DNA of 64,000 nucleotides from positions 4,154,001 to 4,218,000 of the forward strand of contig WLWP01000001.1 in the NCBI GenBank assembly GCA_012103505.1, read 5' to 3'. This document shows, piece by piece, positions 16,658 to 25,422 of this stretch. The translations under genes and the position numbers were made by a program. The notes beneath the pieces were generated by a model, which was given only the letters and a program-made list of their open reading frames with translations, searched no databases and had not been told where the DNA came from. The stretch is from Pseudomonadales bacterium. Its GTDB lineage: Bacteria > Pseudomonadota > Gammaproteobacteria > Pseudomonadales > Azotimanducaceae. Numbering within the stretch: the first letter of the stretch is position 1; the number at the start of each line of letters is the position of its first letter.

Positions 16658-17517
16658 TACAGTAGTTCCAAACGATCCCCGACTGACACTTGGCCAGGTT
16701 CGATAACGCTGGCATACAGGCCTAGGTTGCCATTGTTGCGTTGTACTAGTTGCCGCATGATTTTCGGATCCTTTGGCAGTTCCCCAAAGCCGTGGGTTGT
16801 CATTACGCAGCGGGGGCAGGCCACTTCTAGTTTGAGGCGAGCTTGTCCTAGCCGTGCCTCTCGGCCTTCCCAAGCATCTTCTGGAAATCCGTCTTGTTCG
16901 AGGTCAATGACTAGGTTTGGGCGGAAGCGTCGAACATCGAATTGGGATGTCTCCGAAGCCGTTTGCATAGTCGTTAATGATGACTCCGACATGATCAGGA
17001 GTGGAAAAGCGTCAAAGTAAGTACCAGGAGGCGATTCGTAGGCAATGAGAATGTCAGGGAAAACGCTGAGATCCGGCAAAGGTTCATCAGGGGTGCGGGC
17101 AAAAACCTCACGCCAAGCCGCATCCAAATCGGTGCCTTCCGGTGGGGGAACGCGCCGATAGTGTTCGAGCTGGTCTTCAGGCAGTAGTGGCCAGAGGCTA
17201 ACGCTGGAACCCACAACATGAGTGAGCCGTTCGTTCGCATCGGCATCACCTGCTTCGACCGTGCTGCCATCGGCGAGGGTAATACGTACTGGTGGCGATT
17301 GATTGTCAGCGTGTGGCTCGGTAAGCAGCTCTGCAGCCATACCCATTAACTCAGGGAACCGTTTACCGCCTTTAATGCCACCACGAACTTCGTCTTTGAC
17401 CGTCCAACATCGATCACCTGGAATACCTTTGTCAGTCAGAGTAGTGCTTGTCATGGCATGACCACCCATGCTTTTAACAGGATAGCGGTAGATCGTTTTA
17501 AGCTTGATAGCGGTCAT
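16657..17517 (-). CDS. MOSC domain protein, YcbX/mARC-like without ferredoxin domain
   Basis: 286 residues. The N-terminal beta-barrel begins TIYRYPVKSMGGHAM and the MOSC core carries RRFRPNLVIDLEQ and the molybdenum-cofactor-binding-type CPRCVMTTHGFGE (about residue 233). YcbX and mARC enzymes reduce N-hydroxylated compounds; this one lacks the [2Fe-2S] domain of YcbX, so it would need a separate electron donor. The next gene starts in the same TAATG, so the two should be co-translated. Confidence 0.88.
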   Translation of the reverse strand: MTAIKLKTIYRYPVKSMGGHAMTSTTLTDKGIPGDRCWTVKDEVRGGIKGGKRFPELMGMAAELLTEPHADNQSPPVRITLADGSTVEAGDADANERLTHVVGSSVSLWPLLPEDQLEHYRRVPPPEGTDLDAAWREVFARTPDEPLPDLSVFPDILIAYESPPGTYFDAFPLLIMSESSLTTMQTASETSQFDVRRFRPNLVIDLEQDGFPEDAWEGREARLGQARLKLEVACPRCVMTTHGFGELPKDPKIMRQLVQRNNGNLGLYASVIEPGQVSVGDRLELL

Positions 17518-17545
17518 AGGTTGCCTTTTGATAATGCTCTTGCGA

Positions 17546-17848
17546 TCAATGGTATCTGGGTTCGACGCCTTCTAGTGCTTTGACAAGCTCAGCAGCCTTT
17601 TCCTGAATGCGTTCGACCAGCACGTTGGCATTGTTCGAAAATTGAAAACCGAGCGCTAAGCTCGAAGAGAGCTCAATGATTGGGGTAGTTAGGTCGTAGT
17701 CGTCGTATGCGTGCTCAAGGTGACCGCGAACTCGACAAAAAAAGGCTTTCTGAGTCGAAGAACCTTCCGCATCTAGTTCGCTAATCAGTTGGTCGAGGAG
17801 TGGGCTGATTTGATTGCGCGCGATCGTAACTTTGTGCAATTTAGGCAT
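17546..17848 (-). CDS. Conserved hypothetical protein, helical
   Basis: 100 residues from an ATG at 17848 with a GGAGTG site 6 bases upstream. The sequence appears mostly helical with an acidic middle (HLEHAYDDYDLTTPIIELSS). No signal peptide or membrane segment, and no family recognised. It is 28 bp upstream of the MOSC gene, so it may head that operon. Confidence 0.65.
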   Translation of the reverse strand: MPKLHKVTIARNQISPLLDQLISELDAEGSSTQKAFFCRVRGHLEHAYDDYDLTTPIIELSSSLALGFQFSNNANVLVERIQEKAAELVKALEGVEPRYH

Positions 17849-17999
17849 AGGACACTCCATTCCTGACTCGCACCCATTCTGCCGGTCACAACTTCCGTTG
17901 CCAACCTTTTGCACGCACACGCCTGTTAATTTTTCGAATAGCCCGGCGTTGCGTAAAAAAAGGCGGCGTCGAATGCGTCTGGGAATAGGAGTGCGGGAC

Positions 18000-18665
18000 C
18001 TAAGGTGGAAGGTATTCGTAGCAGTAATCGTAGACCACGTTGGCACCGGCTTCAGTCAGTGCGGCGCGATCGCTGCTACCTGAGCAAACGCCAACACACA
18101 GCATGCCAAGCTCACGGCCAACCTGCATATCCATCCGGCCATCACCGACCATCGCAGACTTGTCCACCGTCGCACCCATCAGGTCCAAACAATGAGTGAG
18201 ATGGCGTGGATCGGGCTTAAAGTGAGGGACGTCATCTCTAGCACAGATCGTTGTCATGTGTGTGTCGATGTCAGGAAAGACCTCATAAACTGCCGCGCGG
18301 CAGTTCCTTGTCACAACGCCAGTCTTGATCCCATGGGTCTTTAATTCCGCCAAATACTCGGGCACTTGGGGAAATGGATTGGTTTTAACCGCCTCCCCTA
18401 GTTCTATGTCCAGGATGACTTGATGGGCATCTGCGTAGTAAGCCTCTGCTTGAGTTTGAGACCCTTGTTGCGTTAGCCAGGCACTAGCCGCGTCGATGAT
18501 TTCTACGATATAGCAGTCAGCAAAAACCTCCGCCGGGACGTTCTGGGATTCTGTTAACGCGATAACCTGACGACGCATGTCGGGTAGATCGAGATTGGGG
18601 GCTAGAGTGCCGTCAAAATCGAACAGAATGGCATCTACTTTTCTGGTTTGGATAGGTGGGCGCAT
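18000..18665 (-). CDS. HAD superfamily hydrolase, phosphoglycolate phosphatase-like
   Basis: 221 residues. HAD motif I ILFDFDGTLAP (nucleophile D16), motif II in GVVTRNCR, and motif III/IV in FKPDPRH and MVGDGRMDMQVG are all present, with an alpha-helical cap between motifs I and II. Substrate likely a small phosphoester; Gph-like activity is possible but not shown. A GTG at 18671 overlaps the stop of the upstream membrane gene (TAGTG), so the start could be 18671 instead of 18665. Confidence 0.85.
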   Translation of the reverse strand: MRPPIQTRKVDAILFDFDGTLAPNLDLPDMRRQVIALTESQNVPAEVFADCYIVEIIDAASAWLTQQGSQTQAEAYYADAHQVILDIELGEAVKTNPFPQVPEYLAELKTHGIKTGVVTRNCRAAVYEVFPDIDTHMTTICARDDVPHFKPDPRHLTHCLDLMGATVDKSAMVGDGRMDMQVGRELGMLCVGVCSGSSDRAALTEAGANVVYDYCYEYLPP

Positions 18666-18670
18666 TGGCA

Positions 18671-19012
18671 CTAGCTATCGTGTGAGTCGCGATGTCGCCA
18701 TCGCTCTGCACGGGTCTCTTTAACTCGTGAAAAGAACCTGCTAACTAGTGAATAAGTAGCCAACGACCCGGACGCAATCATCATCACAAGTATGGCTTGA
18801 TCAGTGTTCCTTCCCGAAAAGTAGAGGGCTAATGACACTGCGAATACAGTAAATACAATCGCAAAAAAAGCCTGGGTGATCAGGTAGGCTCCGGTAGCCA
18901 TGAGGATCCAACTTGCTGCGTTGAATAGGGTTTGATCGCTATAACCGTAAGTTAAGATTCCTAAGAGCAATATGGCTCCGCCGAATGCGTGGCGGATCTT
19001 GTTTTCGGTCAC
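18671..19012 (-). CDS. Small membrane protein of unknown function
   Basis: 113 residues with about three hydrophobic helices (AFGGAILLLGILTYGY, ASWILMATGAYLITQAF, AIVFTVFAVSLALYF) and a basic C-terminus ending in RHRDSHDS. It overlaps the SDR gene by 4 bp (ATGA) and abuts the HAD gene, so the three are co-transcribed. No family recognised. Confidence 0.7.
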   Translation of the reverse strand: MTENKIRHAFGGAILLLGILTYGYSDQTLFNAASWILMATGAYLITQAFFAIVFTVFAVSLALYFSGRNTDQAILVMMIASGSLATYSLVSRFFSRVKETRAERWRHRDSHDS

Positions 19013-19785
19013 GACACGATATCCACTGCACCACCATCAATCCGAAAGTTCTGCCCATGAATTGCATCAGCCAAGGGGCTACACAAGAACGCCACAAGGT
19101 TGGCCACTTCTTCGCGCCGAGCGATTCGCTTGATCGGGATGTCTTTTGCAATGTGCGGTTCCACCTCAGCCCAGGTCGACCCCCATCCGTTCTTTTCTCC
19201 CTGGGCAAGGTAAGCTGCCTCGACTTCAGGCGTTAGGATCATTCCTGGAGAAACTAAGTTGACGCGCACGCCGCTGTCAGCCACCTCTTTGGCGAGGCTC
19301 ACGTTTAATGTGGCTAGTGCTCCTTTGGCTGAATAGTAGGCGGGCATACGTGAGTTTGGGCGCGTCGAACCAACGGTGCCAAGATTCACGATCCTCCCCC
19401 AGCCACGATCCTGCATCCCGGGGAGAAAAGCTTGGACCATGCGTTGTACGGATAAGACGTTCTTTTGATAAGACTCAATCCAATCTGCGGAAAGACTCTT
19501 TTGCCAGGAGCCTCGGTCGGCGGTCCCATAGTTGTTAACAAGTACATCCACGGAGAACTCACGACACGCCTCGATAAGCAGATCGGAGCCTGCATCGTTG
19601 GTGATGTCACCAGTCACCGGGGTACCCGCACCTATGGTGGCTACTGCGTCCTCAGCTTGTCCGGGTTCTAAGCCATGTATGAGTACGTTTGCCCCTTCGT
19701 CGAGCAAGTGTTTGGCGATGATTTGCCCCGTGCCTCGATATGAACCGGTGACGAGAGCTGTTTTGCCTGAAAGTTGAAGGTCCAT
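19009..19785 (-). CDS. Short-chain dehydrogenase/reductase (SDR)
   Basis: 258 residues. Cofactor loop TGSYRGTG near residue 13, NNYGTAD in place of the usual NNAG, and the catalytic YYSAKGA; the C-terminal FRIDGGAVDIVS is typical. It should be an NAD(P)-dependent oxidoreductase or enoyl reductase. The NNYG variant departs from the usual NNAG. First gene of the SDR, membrane-protein, HAD operon; divergent from the TSUP transporter. Confidence 0.88.
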   Translation of the reverse strand: MDLQLSGKTALVTGSYRGTGQIIAKHLLDEGANVLIHGLEPGQAEDAVATIGAGTPVTGDITNDAGSDLLIEACREFSVDVLVNNYGTADRGSWQKSLSADWIESYQKNVLSVQRMVQAFLPGMQDRGWGRIVNLGTVGSTRPNSRMPAYYSAKGALATLNVSLAKEVADSGVRVNLVSPGMILTPEVEAAYLAQGEKNGWGSTWAEVEPHIAKDIPIKRIARREEVANLVAFLCSPLADAIHGQNFRIDGGAVDIVS

Positions 19786-19827
19786 CCTGTTCCCCAATTG
19801 GTCGGCCTGCGTCGATATACTGCAGGG

Positions 19828-20577
19828 ATGGAACTTACGTCAATCCTGCTTTTTGCGGCCATCGTATTTATCGGTAGTTATGTTCAAGCCGTCGCTGGAT
19901 TTGCGATGGGCATGATCATTGTAGCCGTTGCCGGGGGTTTGCGTCTTATGGACGTACCCACTTTAACGGCAGTCGTAAGCCTGATGACGATGCTCAATGT
20001 CTACATCGCATTACGCGGTCAGACTCATGAGATCAACCGGCATCTCTTTAAGTGGCTAGCCTTGGGCCAGGTCCCAGCAATTTTCTTTGGCTTCCAGCTG
20101 ATGCAGTGGCTTGATGGCAATACTCGCTGGCTGTTGGAACTTGCTCTCGGTCTTTTCATCTTGATTGGCGGACTGTCAATGTTCCTCCGTCCCAACCCTT
20201 GGTCGCGAGTGACACCATGGCTAGGCACTTGGGGGGTTGGCTTAACTGGTGGTCTAGTCGGTGGGATGTTCTCCGCCAGCGGTCCTGTGCTTGGCTGGTT
20301 TGGCTACAACCAACCTCTCCCAGTTGCTGCGATTCGCGCGACCTTGCTGGCGTGTTTTGCGCTCACGACCGGTACGCGCACGATCGTCGTCGGCTTCACC
20401 GGAGGGCTTACTGAAACGGTTTTCACATATGCATTAGCAGGATTACCAATCGTCGTTGTTGGAACTTGGCTTGGTCGACATCTACCGCCACCGGTCACCG
20501 AAGAGAGCATCAAGAAATTCGCCTACTGGCTTCTCATCACCATGGGCATCTGGATTCTATTTAGTGTCCTGGTGTAA
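19828..20577 (+). CDS. TSUP family membrane transporter (TauE/SafE-like)
   Basis: 249 residues with about eight hydrophobic helices. The pattern FIGSYVQAVAGFAMGMI near the start and the matching repeat GLVGGMFSASGPVLGWFGY in the middle are the duplicated TauE/SafE motif. The family exports or imports organic anions or sulfite/sulfonates across the inner membrane; substrate unknown. The ATG at 19828 is directly preceded by GCAGGG. It overlaps the convergent GNAT gene by 21 bp. Confidence 0.85.
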   Translation: MELTSILLFAAIVFIGSYVQAVAGFAMGMIIVAVAGGLRLMDVPTLTAVVSLMTMLNVYIALRGQTHEINRHLFKWLALGQVPAIFFGFQLMQWLDGNTRWLLELALGLFILIGGLSMFLRPNPWSRVTPWLGTWGVGLTGGLVGGMFSASGPVLGWFGYNQPLPVAAIRATLLACFALTTGTRTIVVGFTGGLTETVFTYALAGLPIVVVGTWLGRHLPPPVTEESIKKFAYWLLITMGIWILFSVLV

Positions 20578-21066
20578 CGATTTCTGCAACCACTGCACGT
20601 CCCAGAACTTTTCGAACTTGAAACCAACTTCCTGAAATAACCCGCAGTTTTCAAACCCAAAGCGGGTATGCAACGCGATTGAAGCCTCGTTGGGTAGGGT
20701 CACACCTGCATAGATGCGGTGCACTGGCTGCGAACCTAAGTACTCGAATAACGCCTGGTACAGAGCCGAGCCTAAGCCTTTGGCTGTCGCTTCTGGGTGT
20801 AGGTAAACACTGGATTCGACTGATGTCTGATAGGCCGCCTTGGTTCGGAAGGTCGCTGAGTTGGCGTAACCTAAAACACGTCCCGCTTCAGTGGCGACCA
20901 AGCAGACGTGGCGAGAGCCTTCGCGAAACTGCTCGAACCAAGGCATGCGCGATTCGGTGGTGTACAAATCCAGATCGAAGGTGATTGGCGTGTTTTCGAT
21001 GTAGTAGTTATAGATCGCGACTAGGTCGGCGAAGTCTGACTCACGGAGGTGTCTTATTTCGGGCAT
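20557..21066 (-). CDS. GNAT N-acetyltransferase, phosphinothricin-acetyltransferase-like
   Basis: 169 residues. The pattern RESDFADLVAIYNYYIENTPITF, WFEQFREG, SSVYLHPEATAKGLGSALY and the final WLQKSL resembles the Pat/Bar/YncA group that acetylates methionine sulfoximine/sulfone or related amino acids. The acetyl-CoA loop is ATAKGLGSAL. Resistance to phosphinothricin is not implied. Convergent overlap with the TSUP gene. Confidence 0.82.
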   Translation of the reverse strand: MPEIRHLRESDFADLVAIYNYYIENTPITFDLDLYTTESRMPWFEQFREGSRHVCLVATEAGRVLGYANSATFRTKAAYQTSVESSVYLHPEATAKGLGSALYQALFEYLGSQPVHRIYAGVTLPNEASIALHTRFGFENCGLFQEVGFKFEKFWDVQWLQKSLHQDTK

Positions 21067-21140
21067 GAGGGTCTCTCCCGATGTGATTCTAACAGTTACG
21101 GTGACTTGTTTTCTTGCCGGAAAACGATACTGTGCAGCGC

Positions 21141-22286
21141 ATGTCCGACTTCGATCGAATTCGACCCTATCACGACCACGAAGTCCCCGAAGTGGTACAA
21201 CGCATCGTCAATCACCCCCAGCTCCCCACCGCTGCAGCAAAAATCGTAATGCCTGAAGCTCTCAAAACGACTGGCATCGGGGCTTGGCTGGCAAGATGGT
21301 TAGTACAACAGAAAACCAGGAAGCTCACGACCGTTGCAGACTGTCAGCTGCTAATTGCGGAGTACTTTGAGGATTTGATTGCCGCGACTACCCGCGGGTT
21401 GACCGTTTCAGGTCTAGAGAATCTAGATCCGAAACAACCTTATCTGTTCACGTCTAACCATCGTGACATTGTGATGGATTCAAGCTTGATGAATTATCTG
21501 TTGCATGAGGCCGGTTTTCCAACTTGCCGCATGGCCGTTGGCGACAACCTTTTGAAGCATGAGCTTGCGGCGGATCTGATGCGGTTGAACAAGAGCTTTG
21601 TGATCGAAAGAGATGTGACCGGGACCAAAGCCGCCTACAAAGTGTTACACCGCACGAGTCGCTACATCCGTCAGTCCATCGAAGAAGGCGTATCCGTTTG
21701 GATTGCGCAACGGGAAGGTCGGGCGAAAGATGGTTGGGACCGCACAGACCCAGCCATACTGAAGATGCTCGGCCTCGCGCACAAAGAAGTCGGTGGTAGC
21801 GATGGTGTTGAGAATATGGTGGCACGTTACACAGTAGTTCCGGTCTCGGTTGGCTACGAGCTTGATCCATGTGCCGGTGCCAAAGCCCACGAGCTCTACC
21901 TTACGGATCGTGACGGCGGCTATGCAAAAGCCGACGAAGAAGATGTACAAAGCATCATAACCGGGCTCGTCGGACAGAAAGGTCGGGTGCACATTCACTT
22001 TGGTGAACCAATCCCCGAGTCCTGCGACTCACCGCCCGTGCTCGCGGATGCGATCGACCGATCTGTGCTCGGTAACATGCGAGTCTATCCAACCCAGGTA
22101 AAAGCAGCGCAGATATTGGGCGAGGTCGAACCAGAAGGTGCTGAAGTCTCGGAACTGCCTGACGTCATGAGCAATTTCGACACCGAGCTGGCAGCTTGCC
22201 CGGACGAAGAGCGCCCTTTTTTCTTAATTCAGTATGGTAACCTCATCAAGAATCGCCGCGAGCTGTTTGGGACGACTTTGGCCTAG
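21141..22286 (+). CDS. Glycerolipid acyltransferase (PlsC-superfamily)
   Basis: 381 residues from the ATG at 21141. The acyltransferase motifs are visible: TSNHRDIVMDSSLMN (motif I, His then Asp), DLMRLNKSFVIERD (motif II region), and VWIAQREGRAKDG (motif III). The HRDIxxDSxxxNY form is a known subgroup of 1-acyl-sn-glycerol-3-phosphate acyltransferase-like proteins. It should transfer acyl groups to a glycerolipid at the inner membrane. No obvious transmembrane helix. Monocistronic. Confidence 0.8.
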   Translation: MSDFDRIRPYHDHEVPEVVQRIVNHPQLPTAAAKIVMPEALKTTGIGAWLARWLVQQKTRKLTTVADCQLLIAEYFEDLIAATTRGLTVSGLENLDPKQPYLFTSNHRDIVMDSSLMNYLLHEAGFPTCRMAVGDNLLKHELAADLMRLNKSFVIERDVTGTKAAYKVLHRTSRYIRQSIEEGVSVWIAQREGRAKDGWDRTDPAILKMLGLAHKEVGGSDGVENMVARYTVVPVSVGYELDPCAGAKAHELYLTDRDGGYAKADEEDVQSIITGLVGQKGRVHIHFGEPIPESCDSPPVLADAIDRSVLGNMRVYPTQVKAAQILGEVEPEGAEVSELPDVMSNFDTELAACPDEERPFFLIQYGNLIKNRRELFGTTLA

Positions 22287-22393
22287 TTACCGCGGGATTA
22301 GTCTCTGTTCGAGAGACGCAACACGGACGTAGAAAAGAGTGATACAAAGCGATTGTGCTATTTCCGTTCCCCTAAAATTGAGGGACAACGAGA

Positions 22394-22438
22394 ACTGTTC
22401 ATCAGCTTGTTCGACCCTTTTTTACATTGACGAACAGT
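22394..22438. repeat. Imperfect inverted repeat in convergent intergenic region
   Basis: ACTGTTCATCA (22394-22404) and TGACGAACAGT (22428-22438) pair over 10 of 11 positions across a 23-base loop that contains a T-run (CCTTTTTTAC). It lies between the ends of the acyltransferase gene (+) and srkA (-). A transcript would fold into a long-loop hairpin; a transcription-ending role is possible but the loop is too long for a classic terminator. Confidence 0.5.
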
Positions 22439-22455
22439 GACGGTGGATAGAAGAA

Positions 22456-23424
22456 CTACAGGTAGGTGAGCGGCGGCTCGTCAAGAATCGCCATCTGTTC
22501 GCGGAGGCTCAGCAGGTGTTCGGACCAATAGCGAGAAGTTTCAAAGAAAGGAAACGCTCGCGGAAAGGCGGGATCATTCCATCTTCGTCCGATCCAAGCG
22601 GCGTGATGCATGATCCGCAGCGTCCGTAGTGGCTCGATTAACGCGAGCGTGCGTGTGTCGAATTCAAAGAACTCTTGGTAAGCATCTAAGATGACACTCA
22701 ATTGGTAGGTTTGATCCGCTCGTTCTCCTGACAGCAACATCCAAAGATCTTGAACTGGCGGTCCCATCACACAGTCGTCGAAATCGACGAAGTGGGGTGT
22801 GTCGTCTCGCCAGAGAACGTTACCCATGTGGCAATCGCCGTGGATGCGTTGTCTAGGAACATCTTTAAATAGTGGTGTTATGCGTTCGAGCAGGTGTTCC
22901 GTTGTTGACGTGTATGCGTCTATAACGTCGTCTGGAATATAGCCACTGCCGATCAGGTACTCGCGGCTTTGGATACCCAGTATCTCGACGGTTAAACCGC
23001 GGCGGTGTTCGAATGGTTCGATATCGCCAAAGGCGTGCATTCTTGCAATCGTCCGTGACAAGACCTCGAGATCATCTTCGTTCTCCAAGTTTGGTGGATG
23101 TCCCCCTTGGCGTGGAAAGAGTGCGAAGCGGAATCCATCGAATTCGAACAGGGTGGTGCCTTCAATTGCTATCGGCGTGACGACAGATATTTCCGCCTCT
23201 GCCAGTTGCAGACTGAATTTGTGTTCCTCTAGGATAGCCGCATCTGTCCAACGCTCGGGTCGATAGAACTTGCCGACTAGAAAACCGCCTTCATCCATCT
23301 CGATTTGGTAGACCCGATTCTCGTAGCTGTTGAGGGCCAGGAGTCCGCCACTCGGCGTGAGACCGACGGATTCGACAGCGTCGAGTATCTTGTCGGGACT
23401 TAAACTATCGTATGGCGTTTGCAT
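22456..23424 (-). CDS. srkA: Stress response kinase A (YihE/RdoA family Ser/Thr kinase)
   Basis: 322 residues with the YihE fold of the APH superfamily: LNSYENRVYQIE and VGKFYRPERWT (ATP-binding Lys), the catalytic RIHGDCHMGNVLW (about residue 197) and metal-binding FVDFDDCVMGPPVQDLWML. The length matches E. coli SrkA (328), which acts in the Cpx stress response and counteracts MazF-type death. The E. coli partner dsbA is not adjacent here. Confidence 0.9.
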   Translation of the reverse strand: MQTPYDSLSPDKILDAVESVGLTPSGGLLALNSYENRVYQIEMDEGGFLVGKFYRPERWTDAAILEEHKFSLQLAEAEISVVTPIAIEGTTLFEFDGFRFALFPRQGGHPPNLENEDDLEVLSRTIARMHAFGDIEPFEHRRGLTVEILGIQSREYLIGSGYIPDDVIDAYTSTTEHLLERITPLFKDVPRQRIHGDCHMGNVLWRDDTPHFVDFDDCVMGPPVQDLWMLLSGERADQTYQLSVILDAYQEFFEFDTRTLALIEPLRTLRIMHHAAWIGRRWNDPAFPRAFPFFETSRYWSEHLLSLREQMAILDEPPLTYL

Positions 23425-23448
23425 GCCACACTTTACACCGGTATGTGT

Positions 23449-24168
23449 TCAAAAGTCCGATGATGCTCGACAGGGCGCCCATAGATCGACCCGTTGCACG
23501 CCAGCCCGGGCGAGCGTTTTAGACATGTTCTTCATCGTAGTGCCTGTCGTGATGACGTCGTCGACGAGCGCAATGTGATCCGGTAAATCTGATTCTGCAA
23601 TGGTGAACACCTTCATCGGCTGAGCCTCTCGTTGGGCGCGGGAATTGCCGTGTTGGACCGTTCCGTGTCGCCGCCGCAAGGGGTATCGAATCGGTAGTTC
23701 GAGTCTTGTCGCTAGTTCATGCGCCAACCGGTCGGATTGGTTATAACCTCGGCGAAAGTGGCGGCGCCAGGATATCGGCGTCGGTACGATGGCCTTTGGT
23801 AGTTGCGTCGCTGTGCTCAGGATGCGCTCACTTAACGCACAACTTAGCGTACGAGCAGCGCGCAGACTGTTGCTAAATTTAAGAGCGTGCACCAAATCAA
23901 CAGCTTCTTCTGCATAGACTAAGGGGGCGATGGTGAGACCCAGTGTTAGTGGGTTCGTCTGGCAGGCGCCACAGATGAGATCGCCGACCCCATCGGTTGG
24001 TAGGGGGCGACCACAGTGGCGGCATTGGAGCTCAAAACGCGCGAGCGATGACCAGCAGTGGGTACAGCATAAGTGGGGCGCAGGATCGTCGACCACCATT
24101 CGGCACAGCATGCAGGTATCGGGCAGTAGCAGATTGATTGTTTTGTAAAAGAACTTAGTGAGCGACAT
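23449..24168 (-). CDS. ComF family phosphoribosyltransferase-like protein
   Basis: 239 residues from an ATG at 24168. Zinc-finger-like cysteines CMLC (about 19-22), CCTHC, CRHC and CGAC occupy the first 80 residues, followed by a PRTase domain with the PRPP loop IALVDDVITTGTTM (about 198). ComF/GntX proteins act in DNA uptake or DNA repair-linked processes; the reaction is not known. It precedes a small flagellar-like gene in the opposite direction. Confidence 0.88.
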   Translation of the reverse strand: MSLTKFFYKTINLLLPDTCMLCRMVVDDPAPHLCCTHCWSSLARFELQCRHCGRPLPTDGVGDLICGACQTNPLTLGLTIAPLVYAEEAVDLVHALKFSNSLRAARTLSCALSERILSTATQLPKAIVPTPISWRRHFRRGYNQSDRLAHELATRLELPIRYPLRRRHGTVQHGNSRAQREAQPMKVFTIAESDLPDHIALVDDVITTGTTMKNMSKTLARAGVQRVDLWAPCRASSDF

Positions 24169-24297
24169 AAGATGAGGTTTAACACGCCAGATTCGGCTTA
24201 TTTGTGCGAACTGAGTCACGATTTGGGTGCGCCTTGGAGGCAAACGCGCCAGATTAAAGCTAGCGTTAATCTAACTTAGGCAAATGGGCTCGGTGTT

Positions 24298-24552
24298 ATG
24301 GCTGTAAATCCGATGCTTGCTTCAGGGATGAACGGTATACAACAAGGGATGCAGGGCTTCGATCGAGCGGCCCAGGAGATTGCAGAATTCAATCTTGAGA
24401 GTCCCAGCGAAGGGAAACGCCTCGACAACGCAGCGGATGTCGCCGAAGCGATTGTCGACTTAACGCTCTATCAAAGGCAGGTCCAAGCATCTGCCAAAGT
24501 CGTGCAGACGGCGGACGAGACAATGGGATTTCTTTTGGGGATCTCTAAGTAG
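24298..24552 (+). CDS. Small protein resembling the C-terminal helix of flagellar rod/hook proteins
   Basis: 84 residues. The C-terminal half, DVAEAIVDLTLYQRQVQAS followed by AKVVQTADETMGFLLGI, resembles the Flg_bbr_C helix (typically LVDLxxxQxxFxASAKVVxTADEML) of FlgE/FlgG/FlgK-type proteins, and the N-terminus has the helical NGIQQGMQGFDRAAQEIAE pattern. The large globular middle of rod proteins is absent. Similar stand-alone short proteins are known in gammaproteobacteria. No flagellar genes lie in the window, so function is open. Confidence 0.7.
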   Translation: MAVNPMLASGMNGIQQGMQGFDRAAQEIAEFNLESPSEGKRLDNAADVAEAIVDLTLYQRQVQASAKVVQTADETMGFLLGISK

Positions 24553-24570
24553 TTACCCGGTCGCGTTCGA

Positions 24571-25416
24571 CTAATCTTTCATAAATGTATCGAACTGGGC
24601 GCTGTAGGCTGGATCCCAGCGAGACAGCGCCGAGCGACCTTCAATTAAATCATCTGTATGCCATTCGATGCGCTTTTGATCCATTGCTGCGGAGACATCG
24701 TTGTCCGGGCATAAGATATAGAAAGCGTCTTGGCTGAGTTTTTCCACCATGAATTCAACAACTTGTTCCGGGCTCCAAGCCGCTGAGGGCTGTTCTGGAA
24801 TAAACCGTCTGATTAGACCAGTGTAGGTGAACCCGGGTACTAACAAGTGTGCGGTAACGGCACAGTTTTCGATATTGCGAAGCTCGTGTGCCAGCGACTC
24901 TGTTAAAGATCGGATACCGGCTTTAGTAACGTTATAGGCGGGGTTCCCTGGCGGGTTTGTGATGCCTTGTTTGGACCCAGTATTGATGATCATGGCTGGT
25001 TGGCCTTGGTCTATCAGAGTGCTTGTAAAGGCTTGGACCCCATTTATGACTCCCCAGAGGTTTGTGGCGAGAAGTTTCTGCCAGGCATCGATATCCGTGA
25101 ACGCATTCGTCCGAATGCTCATGCCAGCATTATTCATTACAACCGCGATATGATCTGTTCTTGAGACGATTTGGTCTCTGAACGAAGCCACCTGATCGAA
25201 GTTACTAACATCGACCACGATGCCAAGGTGAGGTAGATCGTCTTGTATCGAGTTGATTTCTTCTAGAGCGACACCGAGCTGTGTTTCGTCGCGATCAGCG
25301 ATACACACCCGCATCCCGCGACGCGCATATTCCTTCGCGGCAGCCAAGCCGATGCCGTTTGCCCCACCAGTAATTACAGCATTGCTGCCTGGCTGAAATA
25401 CCTCAGTAAGATTCAT
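24571..25416 (-). CDS. Short-chain dehydrogenase/reductase (SDR)
   Basis: 281 residues with TGGANGIG cofactor loop, NNAG, INTGSKQG and catalytic YNVTKAG. Located 6 bp after an acyl-CoA dehydrogenase gene on the same strand, so likely a partner in fatty-acid or related acyl oxidation, but the substrate is not shown. The C-terminal part (EQVVEFMVEKLSQDAFYILCPDND) is common in SDRs of hydroxyacyl or cyclic alcohol oxidation. Confidence 0.87.
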   Translation of the reverse strand: MNLTEVFQPGSNAVITGGANGIGLAAAKEYARRGMRVCIADRDETQLGVALEEINSIQDDLPHLGIVVDVSNFDQVASFRDQIVSRTDHIAVVMNNAGMSIRTNAFTDIDAWQKLLATNLWGVINGVQAFTSTLIDQGQPAMIINTGSKQGITNPPGNPAYNVTKAGIRSLTESLAHELRNIENCAVTAHLLVPGFTYTGLIRRFIPEQPSAAWSPEQVVEFMVEKLSQDAFYILCPDNDVSAAMDQKRIEWHTDDLIEGRSALSRWDPAYSAQFDTFMKD

Positions 25417-25422
25417 TTGGGG

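Noticed and set aside
20557-21066. Phosphinothricin herbicide-resistance gene
   Set aside because: The Pat-like GNAT family is common in bacteria and mostly acts on amino-acid analogues; resistance cannot be inferred.
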